Assembly (NCBI RefSeq): GCF_050859505.1
Contig: NZ_CP193934.1
Span: 1,922,001-1,986,000 of the forward strand
From: Marinirhabdus sp050859505
GTDB lineage: Bacteria; Bacteroidota; Bacteroidia; Flavobacteriales; Flavobacteriaceae
Length of the DNA stretch: 64,000 bases
Direction: 5' to 3'
Shown here: positions 25,085-34,427 of the stretch, one piece after another
Position numbering within the stretch: position 1 is the first letter of the stretch
How the letters are laid out: every line of letters begins with the position of its first letter
Notes under the pieces: model-generated
Database searches by the model: none
Told to the model about the DNA's origin: nothing
Seen by the model: only the letters and a program-made list of their open reading frames with translations
Translations under genes and position numbers: made by a program

Positions 25085-27049
25085 ATGAAAAAATATAAAT
25101 TTCAACTCCTATCACTATGTGGCGCACTACTATTCCTTACAGGTTGTGGTAACAACAATGGTGGTACTAAATCGAGTGGGGCATTAAATTCTAGCGCGGC
25201 AGAAAAAGTATATGTTGCGCCAGGGGAACACGACGAATTTTACGCATTTATGTCCGGCGGTTATAGCGGTAACTTGACTGTGTATGGCTTGCCTTCTGGT
25301 AGAATGTTTAAGGAAATTCCTGTATTCTCACAATTCCCAACCTCTGGTTATGGCTATTCTGAAGAGACCAAACCTATGTTAGAGACTTCTCACGGATTTG
25401 TGCCCTGGGACGATTCTCACCATCCAGATATTTCGCAAACAAATGGAGAGCTGGACGGTCGCTGGATTTTTATTAACGGGAATAATACCCCCAGAATCGC
25501 GAGAATTAGTTTAACCACCTTTGAGACTGAAGAAATTATAGAAGTGCCTAACAGTGCAGGGAATCATAGTTCTTCTTTTGTTACTGAAAATACGGAATAT
25601 GTAGTAGCAGGTACTCGATTCTCAGTTCCTATTCCACAACGGGATATGCCCATTAATGAGTATAAAGGTAACTTTCAAGGAGCACTATCGTTTATAAGTG
25701 TCGATCCCGAACACGGCCATATGGATATTAAGTTCCAAATAATAATGCCTGGTTTTAACTACGATCTTTCTCATCCAGGACGTGGTAAATCACACGGTTG
25801 GTTCTTTTTTACCACATACAATACTGAGGAAGCTAACACCTTACAGGAAGTTAATTCATCTCAGAATGATAAAGATTTTATTGCAGCAATAAACTGGAAA
25901 AAAGTGGAGGAGTATGTGAACAATGGTGGTGGAACTAAAGTACCGGCAAATTATGCACATAATATCTATGATGAAGCTACCCATACAGCTACCAGCACGA
26001 TGAAAAAAGAAGTTCTTACCGTGAATCCACTTGAGGTGCCTGGCGCTGTATTCTTCCTACCTACGCCTAAATCACCTCATGGTTGTGATGTTGACCCTTC
26101 TGGTGAATATATTATTGGTAATGGTAAACTGTCTGCCGATCTTACCGTTCACTCTTTTGACAATATGATTGCTGCTATTGAAGGTGAAAAGTTTGATGGT
26201 GAAGCCTACGGAATTCCAATTTTAAAGTTTGAAGATGTCCTAGCTGGAACTGTAAAAAGCGGTGGATTGGGCCCGTTACACACAGAGTTTGATGGAAAAG
26301 GAAATGCATACACCACCTTCTTTATTTCTTCGGAAGTTGTAAAATGGAAACTAGGTACTTGGGAAGTTATTGATAGAAAACCTACTTATTACTCCGTAGG
26401 TCACTTGATGATTCCAGGTGGTAATTCAAGAAAACCTTTTGGTAAATATGTAGTAGCGTTAAATAAAATTACAAAGGATAGATATTTACCTGTAGGTCCC
26501 GAGATGGAACACTCCGCACAGATCTATGATATTTCTGGCGAAAAAATGGAACTACTTTATGATTTCCCTACGCACGGAGAGCCACACTACGCTGCTGGTA
26601 TTCCGGCCGAGTTATTAGCATCAAAAGCTAAGAAAATCTATAGACTAGATGAAAATAAACACCCGTATGCCGTGACGAGTCCAGATCAGGCTAGAGTAGA
26701 GCGGAAAGGAAAAGAAGTGCATATCTACATGTCAACCATACGTAGTCACTTTACACCAGATAATATAGAAGGGGTGAAAGTTGGCGATAAGGTGTTTTTC
26801 CATATCACAAATCACGAGCAAGATTTTGATGTACCGCATGGGTTTGCGATGATAGGACAAAATACCTCAGAGTTACTGGTAATGCCGGGACAGACAAAAA
26901 CATCTGTTTGGGAACCTAAAAAAGTAGGTGTGTGGCCGTTCTACTGTACAGATTTCTGTTCTGCTTTGCATCAAGAAATGCAAGGGTATGTTAGAGTTTC
27001 ACCTGCAAATTCAACTATTGAATTAAGTTGGTCTTTAGGCGAAGATTAA
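25085..27049 (+). CDS. nosZ: Nitrous oxide reductase (lipoprotein-type, clade II-like)
   Basis: 654 aa. It reduces N2O to N2 in the periplasm. The N-terminus is a Sec/lipoprotein signal (LLFLTGCG, Cys21) rather than a Tat signal, as in clade II enzymes. The beta-propeller region (about 60-520) holds the CuZ histidines, including DDSHHPD and HPGRGKSHGW. The C-terminal cupredoxin domain has the CuA motif Cys621-x3-Cys625-x3-His629-x2-Met632 (GVWPFYCTDFCSALHQEM). It is the third gene of the operon; a double hairpin follows the stop, so it can be made in excess over the genes behind. Confidence 0.97.
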   Translation: MKKYKFQLLSLCGALLFLTGCGNNNGGTKSSGALNSSAAEKVYVAPGEHDEFYAFMSGGYSGNLTVYGLPSGRMFKEIPVFSQFPTSGYGYSEETKPMLETSHGFVPWDDSHHPDISQTNGELDGRWIFINGNNTPRIARISLTTFETEEIIEVPNSAGNHSSSFVTENTEYVVAGTRFSVPIPQRDMPINEYKGNFQGALSFISVDPEHGHMDIKFQIIMPGFNYDLSHPGRGKSHGWFFFTTYNTEEANTLQEVNSSQNDKDFIAAINWKKVEEYVNNGGGTKVPANYAHNIYDEATHTATSTMKKEVLTVNPLEVPGAVFFLPTPKSPHGCDVDPSGEYIIGNGKLSADLTVHSFDNMIAAIEGEKFDGEAYGIPILKFEDVLAGTVKSGGLGPLHTEFDGKGNAYTTFFISSEVVKWKLGTWEVIDRKPTYYSVGHLMIPGGNSRKPFGKYVVALNKITKDRYLPVGPEMEHSAQIYDISGEKMELLYDFPTHGEPHYAAGIPAELLASKAKKIYRLDENKHPYAVTSPDQARVERKGKEVHIYMSTIRSHFTPDNIEGVKVGDKVFFHITNHEQDFDVPHGFAMIGQNTSELLVMPGQTKTSVWEPKKVGVWPFYCTDFCSALHQEMQGYVRVSPANSTIELSWSLGED

Positions 27050-27058
27050 CACATAAAA

Positions 27059-27135
27059 AGTATTAGCGTCTTACTGGTTAGTGTTTTTGATTCTAATACT
27101 AAGGACGGGAGTTGATCGACTGCTCCCGTCTTTTT
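27059..27135 (+). terminator. Tandem hairpins with T-run after nosZ
   Basis: First inverted repeat AGTATTAG (27059-27066) / CTAATACT (27093-27100). Second GACGGGAG (27104-27111) / CTCCCGTC (27123-27130) followed by TTTTT. It is a good intrinsic terminator or processing site inside the nos gene series. Confidence 0.75.
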
Positions 27136-27153
27136 AACTCTTATTCAAAACAA

Positions 27154-27768
27154 ATGAAAAAGGCATCCTTGTTAATGATTATTGGCTCTTTGCTCTTATT
27201 AGGCTTGTTCAAATTTCCGTTATGGAATATTATGCTAGGTGCGCCACAATATCCTGAACCTTTGGGGATGAATATCTACATAGATGGCATTCAGGGAATG
27301 AACGAATTTGACATTCAAAATATTGATGGGCTCAACCATTACATAGGGATGAAAACCATTCCTAAACCAAAGGATATGTGGGAATTTACTGTTTTTCCGA
27401 TAGTAATAGGCACCATGGCAGCATTAGGTGTACTTATAGGTGTGTTAGGGTTTTTTGGTAACGTAGGTTATCAATGGTTTCTAGGTTGGCTTGTTGTAAT
27501 GACCTTGTTAGGCATACTAGGAATGTATGATTTTAATCTCTGGATGCTAGATTATGGGACAAACCTTGATCCTAAGGCCATCATGAAATTACAAAATCCA
27601 GATGGTACTCCTATGAGTTATAAACCACCATTATTAGGACATCAAAAAATGCTCAATTTCGATGCATATTCTTATCCAAGACTAGGCGGTTATTTAATGG
27701 GCGTAGGAATGGTACTAACACTCGTTGCTTTTTTGGTAGGCAAACGTTCAAAAAATATAAAATCATGA
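27154..27768 (+). CDS. Membrane protein of the nos cluster
   Basis: 204 aa from ATG 27154; an in-frame extension to 27112 would run into the terminator stem. It has four membrane helices (about 7-25, 85-105, 115-135, 180-200) and a periplasmic loop with the text LDPKAIMKLQNPDGTPMSYKP, rich in Met, Pro and Tyr. Genes for such proteins sit beside nosZ in Bacteroidota. The role is unknown, perhaps analogous to NosB of clade II clusters. Its end overlaps nosL by 4 bp (ATGA). Confidence 0.75.
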   Translation: MKKASLLMIIGSLLLLGLFKFPLWNIMLGAPQYPEPLGMNIYIDGIQGMNEFDIQNIDGLNHYIGMKTIPKPKDMWEFTVFPIVIGTMAALGVLIGVLGFFGNVGYQWFLGWLVVMTLLGILGMYDFNLWMLDYGTNLDPKAIMKLQNPDGTPMSYKPPLLGHQKMLNFDAYSYPRLGGYLMGVGMVLTLVAFLVGKRSKNIKS

Positions 27769-28205
27769 AAATAGTAAGCAAATTTTGTTTTGTGACAATA
27801 GCCCTGTTTTTAATGGCTAGCTGTACCACAGGACCAAAATCGATAGACTACGGAAACGACGGTTGCCACTCTTGTAAAATGACTATCATAGATAAAATAC
27901 ACGGAGCCGAATTAATTACAGATAAAGGAAAAGTATTCAAATTTGATGCAACAGAATGTATGCTCAATTATATAATGGCCAATGAAGAACTTTCTGCACG
28001 TAGCTTGCTTACTAATTACTACGAAACGCCAACAGCACTTATTCCAACTAAAGAAGCGACATTCTTAATAAGCGAAAAAATGCCAAGTCCAATGGGAGCA
28101 AATCTTACGGCATTTAAAACAAAGGAAAGTGCAGTAAAAATGCAGATTGAAAAAGGCGGGGAATTATATACCTGGGAAACACTTAAAAACCATTTAGAAA
28201 GATAA
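27765..28205 (+). CDS. nosL: NosL copper-binding lipoprotein
   Basis: 146 aa. Lipobox MASC (Cys20). The mature part has the NosL hallmark G-x-D-x-C-H-S-C-K-M-x-I (near residues 36-46), the motif associated with Cu(I) binding, followed by a GKVFKFDATECM segment. NosL delivers copper to apo-NosZ. It overlaps the upstream membrane gene by 4 bp and is followed by nosD after 24 bp. Confidence 0.92.
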   Translation: MKIVSKFCFVTIALFLMASCTTGPKSIDYGNDGCHSCKMTIIDKIHGAELITDKGKVFKFDATECMLNYIMANEELSARSLLTNYYETPTALIPTKEATFLISEKMPSPMGANLTAFKTKESAVKMQIEKGGELYTWETLKNHLER

Positions 28206-28229
28206 TTCTAGCACAACACGTTAAAAGCA

Positions 28230-29471
28230 ATGATTTTACATAAATGGATCTTCCTACTTACTGGTTTTTTGACGCAGCTCGCTTTCGCTGAAACTATAAC
28301 CGTATGCACTTCCTGCGATTATAATTCACTAAAGCAGGCCATCGAGATAGCTAAAGCCTGCGATACCATTTTAGTAAAAAAAGGAACGTATAAAGAGTAC
28401 AACATTGTAGTAGACAAACCACTAACTATTAAAGGTGAAAACTACCCAATACTAGACGGAGAAGATAAAGGCGAAATTATTCGCATTGTTTCAGATGGGG
28501 TTACTATAGATGGGTTATTTATCATTAATGTTGGCACAAGTTATACCAGTGATCACGCTGCCATACGAGTAGTGAGGAGTGAAAATTTTTTAATTCAGAA
28601 TGTTGTTCTGGAAAAGTTATTCTTCGGAATTTATCTCGAAAAATCAAACAATGGAAAAGTATATCACAACAAGATAATTGGCGATGCGCAGGACGAATAT
28701 AACTCGGGTAACGGTATTCAACTTTGGTACTGCAAAAATGTAGTGGTAGAACGTAATATTGTACAAAAAGTAAGGGATGGGATTTATCTGGAATTTTCAG
28801 ATTTTATAACCATACACGATAACGTAAGCACAGAAAATTTAAGGTATGGTTTGCATTTTATGTTTTCTAACGACGATGTGTATACCAATAATACGTTCGA
28901 GAATAATGGAGCTGGAGTGGCGGTCATGTTTTCGAAACGTATTATAATGCGCAACAATACCTTTCACAAAAACTGGGGAACTGCAGCATTCGGACTGTTA
29001 CTAAAGGAGATTAACGATGCCGAAATTAGCGGTAATACCTTCAAAGAAAACACCGTAGGTATTCATATTGAAGGTTCTAACAGAATTGAGTACAAAAACA
29101 ACAACTTCATCAGCAATGGGTATGCTATAAAAGTACTTGGAGCTTGTTATACGAATGTTTTTAAAAGAAATAATTTTTTATACAACTCATTTGATATTTC
29201 ATATAACAGCCGATTAAACGACAATGTTTTCAAAAATAATTACTGGAGCAGTTACACAGGTTATGACTTAGATAAAGATGGCATTGGTGATGTTCCTTAC
29301 AGGCCCGTAAAACTATTTTCCTATATCGTGAACAGAACTCCCGAAACCATCATTTTAATGCGAAGCCTGTTTATCGATATCATCGATTTTTCTGAAAAAG
29401 TTTCACCTGTATTCACGCCAGATTATCTGCTGGATGCCCAACCATTAATGAAAGCCTTACCCTATGATTAG
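28230..29471 (+). CDS. nosD: NosD periplasmic copper-assembly protein
   Basis: 413 aa. Signal peptide ending at AFA (about residue 20), then a right-handed beta-helix of repeated N-x-x-x-x-N-N-x-F/I units (CASH/NosD-type, about 80-330). NosD works with NosF and NosY in building the CuZ centre of NosZ. The stop overlaps the nosF start by 8 bp, which indicates tight coupling. Confidence 0.93.
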   Translation: MILHKWIFLLTGFLTQLAFAETITVCTSCDYNSLKQAIEIAKACDTILVKKGTYKEYNIVVDKPLTIKGENYPILDGEDKGEIIRIVSDGVTIDGLFIINVGTSYTSDHAAIRVVRSENFLIQNVVLEKLFFGIYLEKSNNGKVYHNKIIGDAQDEYNSGNGIQLWYCKNVVVERNIVQKVRDGIYLEFSDFITIHDNVSTENLRYGLHFMFSNDDVYTNNTFENNGAGVAVMFSKRIIMRNNTFHKNWGTAAFGLLLKEINDAEISGNTFKENTVGIHIEGSNRIEYKNNNFISNGYAIKVLGACYTNVFKRNNFLYNSFDISYNSRLNDNVFKNNYWSSYTGYDLDKDGIGDVPYRPVKLFSYIVNRTPETIILMRSLFIDIIDFSEKVSPVFTPDYLLDAQPLMKALPYD

Positions 29472-30174
29472 TGTACAACAACTTTATAAGAAGTTTGGTA
29501 AAAACGAAGTGCTCTCAGGAGTAGATTTGGAAATTTCCGAAGGGGAGGTATTTGCAATTTTAGGTCCTAATGGTTCTGGAAAAACGACCTTAATCAAAGC
29601 TATTTTAGGAATGGTTTTGCCTAATAAAGGAACCATTTTAGTTAAAGAAAATTCCATTAAAAAAGCGTGGAACTATAGACGCGAAATAGATTACTTACCA
29701 CAAATCGCTCATTTTCCTGGAAATCTTACGGTCAAGGAATTAATCAAAATGATTAAGGATATACGAGGTGGCACTGCGTCAAGAGAATTGGAGCTTATTA
29801 CCATGTTTCAATTGGAACCCTTTTTATCAAAAAAATTAAGCAACCTCTCAGGAGGAACTACTCAAAAAGTAAACATCGTTTTGACCTTTATGTTTGATAG
29901 TCCGTTACTTATTTTAGATGAGCCTACCACAGGGTTAGACCCAGTATCACTTATACAATTAAAAGAGCTAATTGCTTCTGAAAAAGAAAAAAAGAAGACC
30001 ATACTGATTACATCGCATAGTATGAGTTTTGTAGAAGCTGTAACCAGAGATATTGTATTTCTATTGGAAGGAAAAATATATTACAAAGGCAGTATTTCAG
30101 CATTAAAACAGAAGACGGAGCAACAAGATTTTGAGCACGCCATTGCATCTTTATTACAACATAGTTATGATTAA
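29464..30174 (+). CDS. nosF: NosF ABC transporter ATPase
   Basis: 236 aa. Walker A GPNGSGKTT (about 34-42), signature LSGGTTQK (about 135), Walker B LLILDEPTTG, and switch His in TSHSM. It is the nucleotide-binding subunit that with NosY drives sulfur-species or maturation transport for CuZ. Overlaps nosD (8 bp) and nosY (8 bp). Confidence 0.93.
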   Translation: MISVQQLYKKFGKNEVLSGVDLEISEGEVFAILGPNGSGKTTLIKAILGMVLPNKGTILVKENSIKKAWNYRREIDYLPQIAHFPGNLTVKELIKMIKDIRGGTASRELELITMFQLEPFLSKKLSNLSGGTTQKVNIVLTFMFDSPLLILDEPTTGLDPVSLIQLKELIASEKEKKKTILITSHSMSFVEAVTRDIVFLLEGKIYYKGSISALKQKTEQQDFEHAIASLLQHSYD

Positions 30175-30949
30175 AATACTAAAATACAGTTGTTACGATT
30201 TACTTAGAAGCCGGTGGAGTTATGTCTATTTTATATTCTACCTACTCTTAGGGTTCGTCTTGCTTTTTCTAAATAATGACCTTTCAAAAGCAGTCATCAC
30301 ATTGCTAAATGTAGTCATCGTTTTAGTACCTTTAATAGGGACGGTGTTTGGCGTAATGTACTATTATAATTCTAAGGAATTTACCACACTGCTTTTGTCC
30401 CATCCCATGAAGCGTTCTACCATATTTTTAGGCCAGTATTTTGGTGTCGCATCCTCCTTATCTTTAAGTTTATTATTAGGTTTAGGCATTCCTTTTTTAG
30501 CCTACGGAGTTTTTAAATCCGCAGCCATTTGGGATTTCGGTTTACTCTTGGTTGTAGGTGTTTTTCTCACCTTTATTTTTACAGCGTTTGCTTACACGAT
30601 AGCCCTTTACAATGAAAATAAAATAAAAGGATTTGGTTATGCAATAATGCTATGGCTATGTATGGCAGTTATCTACGACGGACTCTTTCTACTCAGTCTT
30701 ATCGCTTTTGAAGAATACCCTTTAGAAAATGTATCCCTCATTGGCACCATGCTCAACCCAATAGATTTGTCTCGGGTTTTAATATTACTAAAGCTTGATA
30801 TTTCGGCACTTCTTGGTTATACTGGAGCTGTATTTCAGAAATTTTTTGGCAACCAGTGGGGCTTTTTTACTGCGCTGGTTGTATTACTATGTTGGGTAAT
30901 TGCACCTCTCTTCTTTATGAAACGGAAAGTGATGCGAAAGGATTTTTAG
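30167..30949 (+). CDS. nosY: NosY ABC transporter permease
   Basis: 260 aa from ATG 30167, inside the nosF end; the longer frame from 30131 would overlap far more. Six membrane helices, with a conserved start LKYSCYDLLRSRWSYVYF and the ABC-2 type loop SKEFTTLLLSHPMKRSTIF. Partner of NosF; last gene of the nos series in this window. No nosR, nosH or extra c-type cytochrome genes follow. Confidence 0.9.
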   Translation: MIKILKYSCYDLLRSRWSYVYFIFYLLLGFVLLFLNNDLSKAVITLLNVVIVLVPLIGTVFGVMYYYNSKEFTTLLLSHPMKRSTIFLGQYFGVASSLSLSLLLGLGIPFLAYGVFKSAAIWDFGLLLVVGVFLTFIFTAFAYTIALYNENKIKGFGYAIMLWLCMAVIYDGLFLLSLIAFEEYPLENVSLIGTMLNPIDLSRVLILLKLDISALLGYTGAVFQKFFGNQWGFFTALVVLLCWVIAPLFFMKRKVMRKDF

Positions 30950-30991
30950 AATTACAACGGAGGCTTCTCCTTCTAATGCAAATTCTGATAC

Positions 30992-31034
30992 TGATAAAAA
31001 TCATAGATAGGCCATTAAGATTCTTCTATTTTTG
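30992..31034 (+). promoter_or_regulatory. Fnr/Crp-type box plus -7 element for 31067 operon
   Basis: Box TGATAAAAATCA at 30992-31003 and TATTTTTG at 31027-31034, offset 35 nt. Confidence 0.75.
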
Positions 31035-31066
31035 GCGATGGAAAAAGAATATTTCAAAAATAAAAT

Positions 31067-31666
31067 ATGAAAATTGATAGTAAAGAATATGTACATAAGG
31101 CGATTTCGTATCCCGAATATAAACTACTTTTTAAACAATTGGTTAAAGAGGAAAGAACTACGGGTAATGAGCAAAGTCGGGAGAAAATCGATTTTACCAA
31201 ACTTAATTGGAGTAGGACAAAGAGGCTAGATAAAACAGTAATACTTTCAGATAGTGCAATAGCAATTTTTAAAGAATTGAATACGCCTCAAACATGGTTG
31301 GTGATTACTGAAACCTGGTGTGGAGACGCTGCCCAAACGCTTCCGTTTTTAAATAAAATTGCCGCTCTCAATGAAAATATAAATCTAAAATTAGTTCTTC
31401 GTGATGAAAATGAGGAGTTAATGAATTCTTTTCTCACGAATGGGTCACAGTCTATTCCCAAATTAATTATTCTAGACAGTAACAACCATGTTATAGATAC
31501 CTGGGGGCCGCGATCTTCCAGAGCTACTCAATTGGTGAACGATTATAAGAAACTTCACGGACAACTGGATGCAGATTTTAAAAAAGCGCTTCAAATATGG
31601 TATAATAATGACGAAGGAGTCGCTATTATCGAGGATCTGATTTCGGTCATAAAAGTTTCAGTATAA
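31067..31666 (+). CDS. Thioredoxin-family protein with single active-site Cys
   Basis: 199 aa. The C-terminal two thirds resemble the Bacteroidota thioredoxin-like family with TETWCGDAAQ near residues 82-91: the first Cys of the motif is present, but the second position is Ala-Ala, so it cannot work as a dithiol. A cis-Pro-like SIPKLIIL follows. No signal peptide, so cytosolic. It shares an Fnr-type promoter with the CoA-transferase that starts 21 bp downstream. The function is open. Confidence 0.75.
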   Translation: MKIDSKEYVHKAISYPEYKLLFKQLVKEERTTGNEQSREKIDFTKLNWSRTKRLDKTVILSDSAIAIFKELNTPQTWLVITETWCGDAAQTLPFLNKIAALNENINLKLVLRDENEELMNSFLTNGSQSIPKLIILDSNNHVIDTWGPRSSRATQLVNDYKKLHGQLDADFKKALQIWYNNDEGVAIIEDLISVIKVSV

Positions 31667-31687
31667 TTTAAATTGTAAATTCAGAAT

Positions 31688-32968
31688 ATGTCAAAATCTT
31701 TACAATTAGTCACACCACAAGAGGCTATTTCAGTTGTTAAATCTAACAATCGAATTTTTTTTCAGGGGGCTGCCATGACCCCAAATCTCTTAATAGATAC
31801 ATTATGCAGACGCTATAATGAACTCGAAAATGTTGAGATCATCCAAATCCATACCCATGGAGATGCCATGTATACACGGGCGCCTTATTCCAACGCGTTT
31901 CAGCTTAGCAGTTGTTTTGTTGGAAGTAACGTTCGAGAAGGTATTGCATCGCATAGAGGAGATTACATCCCTGTATTTTTAAGTGAGATACATTGGTTGT
32001 TTAGAAAAAATATTCTACCTCTAGATGTTGCATTTATTCAAGTTTCCCCACCCGATAAGCATGGGTATTGTTCGCTGGGCGTTTCGGTAGATATTACCTT
32101 GCCAGCAATACAAACGGCCAAAAAAGTAATTGCACTTATCAATCCAAAAGTGCCCAGAACCCATGGTGATGGCGTTATACATATTAGCAATATCACTTAC
32201 GGAGTCGAAATCGACACCCCAATTCATGCGTCGATCCTAACCGAACCAACATCAATCGAGATAACCATCGGGAAGCATATAGCTAATATTATTGAGGACG
32301 GGGCTACCTTACAAATGGGGATTGGTAATATTCCAAATGCTGTGCTCAATAACCTTTCAAACCATAAGCGATTAGGTATTCATACCGAAATGTTTAGCGA
32401 TGGTATTTTGCCTCTTGTTGAAAAGGGAATAATTACGGGAGAAGAAAAGAAAATAAAAACAGGAAAGATTGTTACTTGTTTTGCCATGGGAACTCAAAAG
32501 TTATACGATTTTGTGGATGATAATCCAATTTTTCACTTTAAAGAAGCAGGATATACCAACGACACAGCAATTATTAGGCAGAATCCAAAAGTAACGGCTA
32601 TTAATAGTGCTATTGAGATTGATCTTACTGGACAGGTGTGTGCAGATTCAATTGGAGCCTATCAATATTCAGGGGTTGGTGGGCAGATGGATTTTATTCG
32701 TGGAGCATCACTTTCAGAGGGGGGGAAACCCATTATAGCAATGCCTTCGGTAACCAATAAAGGGGTGTCCAAAATCACACCCTTTCTTAAAGAAGGGGCA
32801 AGTGTTACAACTACAAGGGCACACGTACATTATGTGGTAACTGAATATGGCGTTGTAAATCTTTTCGGAAAAGGGCTGGAGCAAAGAGCAAAAGCCCTTA
32901 TTTCCATTGCGCATCCAGATCATCGGGAAGCCTTGGAACGGGAAGCCAGTAAACGATTCTGGAGATAA
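31688..32968 (+). CDS. Acetyl-CoA hydrolase/transferase family protein
   Basis: 426 aa, full length for the 4-hydroxybutyrate / acetate CoA-transferase family. The N-terminal half carries the VSPPDKHGYCSLGVS segment; the C-terminal half has TEMFSDGILPL, GGQMDFIRGA and the family ending TEYGVVNLFGKGLEQRAKAL. The catalytic Glu is expected in the TEMFSDG region. It would exchange CoA between acetate and another acid (for example succinate), a fermentative energy route. Position behind the Fnr-type box supports use at low oxygen; the exact substrate pair is inferred. Confidence 0.88.
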   Translation: MSKSLQLVTPQEAISVVKSNNRIFFQGAAMTPNLLIDTLCRRYNELENVEIIQIHTHGDAMYTRAPYSNAFQLSSCFVGSNVREGIASHRGDYIPVFLSEIHWLFRKNILPLDVAFIQVSPPDKHGYCSLGVSVDITLPAIQTAKKVIALINPKVPRTHGDGVIHISNITYGVEIDTPIHASILTEPTSIEITIGKHIANIIEDGATLQMGIGNIPNAVLNNLSNHKRLGIHTEMFSDGILPLVEKGIITGEEKKIKTGKIVTCFAMGTQKLYDFVDDNPIFHFKEAGYTNDTAIIRQNPKVTAINSAIEIDLTGQVCADSIGAYQYSGVGGQMDFIRGASLSEGGKPIIAMPSVTNKGVSKITPFLKEGASVTTTRAHVHYVVTEYGVVNLFGKGLEQRAKALISIAHPDHREALEREASKRFWR

Positions 32969-33114
32969 AATACCTGTGTAAGTAACATCTTAAAAGTAAG
33001 TACAATAATCCTTTAGGGATACTGTGTGAAATTAAATAAGTCACATTCTGCTATCTCAGTCCGAGTTATAATTTATGAGTCAGTATTTATTAAAAACTAA
33101 ATATCCCGTGTTTA

Positions 33115-33157
33115 TGATTTATATCATAAAATAGCCTGCCTGTAAATCCTAATTTTG
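33115..33157 (+). promoter_or_regulatory. Fnr/Crp-type box plus -7 element for 33174-ric operon
   Basis: Box TGATTTATATCA at 33115-33126 and TAATTTTG at 33150-33157, offset 35 nt. The next ATG is 17 nt downstream. Confidence 0.8.
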
Positions 33158-33173
33158 TGTCAAAGATTATAAG

Positions 33174-33644
33174 ATGCAACAGCTCACTATAGCTCGTCAG
33201 CAACCGTTGGTTCTGGCTTCTGTTTTTTTATGGCTTGGTTTTTTGGGCACCATTAGTTTTATGGAAGCTTGGTTAAAATTTCGCGCCCCAGGAATAACTC
33301 TAGAACTAGGCTTAGGAATTGGTCGCTTGGTGTTTAATGCATTAAATAAGGTAGAATGGGTTCTTTTACTGAGTATTTTAGGTGGGCTACTTTATTACAA
33401 ACAGACCGTAATCCAAAGACAACTTATTTTTTTAGTAATCCCTTGCCTATTGCTTTTATTACAAACATTATGGTTGTTACCAGCACTAGATCATCGAGCC
33501 GAAATGGCTATCCTTAAACAATCACTTCCTCCATCAAACCTACATTTTTATTACGTGGTTATGGAGATAATCAAAGCGGCTTGTCTTTTTAGCTACGGAA
33601 AAAGTCTTTTTAAAATTAGAGCCATTTCCGAAGCAACCATATAA
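33174..33644 (+). CDS. Small four-helix membrane protein
   Basis: 156 aa with four hydrophobic segments (about 13-33, 55-75, 85-105, 125-145). ISFMEAWLKFRAPGI after the first helix is a recognisable conserved loop in Bacteroidota proteins of unknown function, and His/Arg (DHRAEM) lie between helices 3 and 4. No known family can be named. It precedes the NO-damage repair gene ric by 43 bp in an Fnr-type unit, so a link to NO or low oxygen is likely. Confidence 0.65.
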   Translation: MQQLTIARQQPLVLASVFLWLGFLGTISFMEAWLKFRAPGITLELGLGIGRLVFNALNKVEWVLLLSILGGLLYYKQTVIQRQLIFLVIPCLLLLLQTLWLLPALDHRAEMAILKQSLPPSNLHFYYVVMEIIKAACLFSYGKSLFKIRAISEATI

Positions 33645-33687
33645 CAAGACAAAATTTCAAAATAACACAGATAAAAGAGTAAAACGT

Positions 33688-34425
33688 ATGGAAAATGTAT
33701 TAGAAAAAACAATTGGACAAATCGTTGCAGAAGACTATAGAACTGCACAAATATTCAAGAACTACAAAATTGATTTTTGCTGTAAAGGCGATCGAAGTAT
33801 TGAAGAGGTTGCTGAAAAGAATAAACTGGATGCAACTCGTATCTTGCAGGAAATTGAATCAATACAACAGCATAAAAATGATGAGGTAATTGATTTCAAG
33901 TCATGGCCATTGGATCTTCTTGCCGATTATATTGAGAAAACACATCATCGGTATGTGGAGGCAAAAATTCCTGTCTTAAAACAATACTTGGATAAATTAT
34001 GCAAAGTCCATGGAAGCGAACATCCCGAATTATTCACAATTACAGATTATTTTAAAAGTTCGGCAGGTGAATTGGCAGCGCATATGAAAAGAGAGGAGCT
34101 GATTCTCTTTCCAGCGGTACGAAAAATGACTTTGGCAGCTACAACAGGAATTCGCTTTACTCAAGGACATTTTGGAAGCATTGAAAACCCAATTCAGAAA
34201 ATGATGGAGGAACACGAAACGGAAGGAGATCGGTTTAGAGAAATAAGCGAGCTCAGTAATACCTATACTCCTCCAGCCGACGCTTGTAATACCTATCGGG
34301 TAACCTTTTCCTTGCTTCAGGAATTTGAAGAAGACCTACACAGACATATTCATTTGGAGAACAATATTTTATTTCCGAAAGCAATCCAAATGGAAGAACA
34401 GCTTCAATTGCTCAAAACCGAATAA
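33688..34425 (+). CDS. ric: RIC family iron-sulfur cluster repair di-iron protein (YtfE/ScdA)
   Basis: 245 aa. The N-terminal ScdA_N domain has IFKNYKIDFCCKGDRSIEEV (about 24-43, with Cys-Cys). The hemerythrin-like domain (about 80-240) supplies His/Glu ligands in HHRYVEAK, AHMKREELILFP, EHETEGD and HRHIHLENNILFP. RIC proteins repair Fe-S centres damaged by NO or oxidants. Second gene in an Fnr-type operon and next to another hemerythrin-like gene, consistent with life near N2O/NO respiration. Confidence 0.93.
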   Translation: MENVLEKTIGQIVAEDYRTAQIFKNYKIDFCCKGDRSIEEVAEKNKLDATRILQEIESIQQHKNDEVIDFKSWPLDLLADYIEKTHHRYVEAKIPVLKQYLDKLCKVHGSEHPELFTITDYFKSSAGELAAHMKREELILFPAVRKMTLAATTGIRFTQGHFGSIENPIQKMMEEHETEGDRFREISELSNTYTPPADACNTYRVTFSLLQEFEEDLHRHIHLENNILFPKAIQMEEQLQLLKTE

Positions 34426-34427
34426 TT

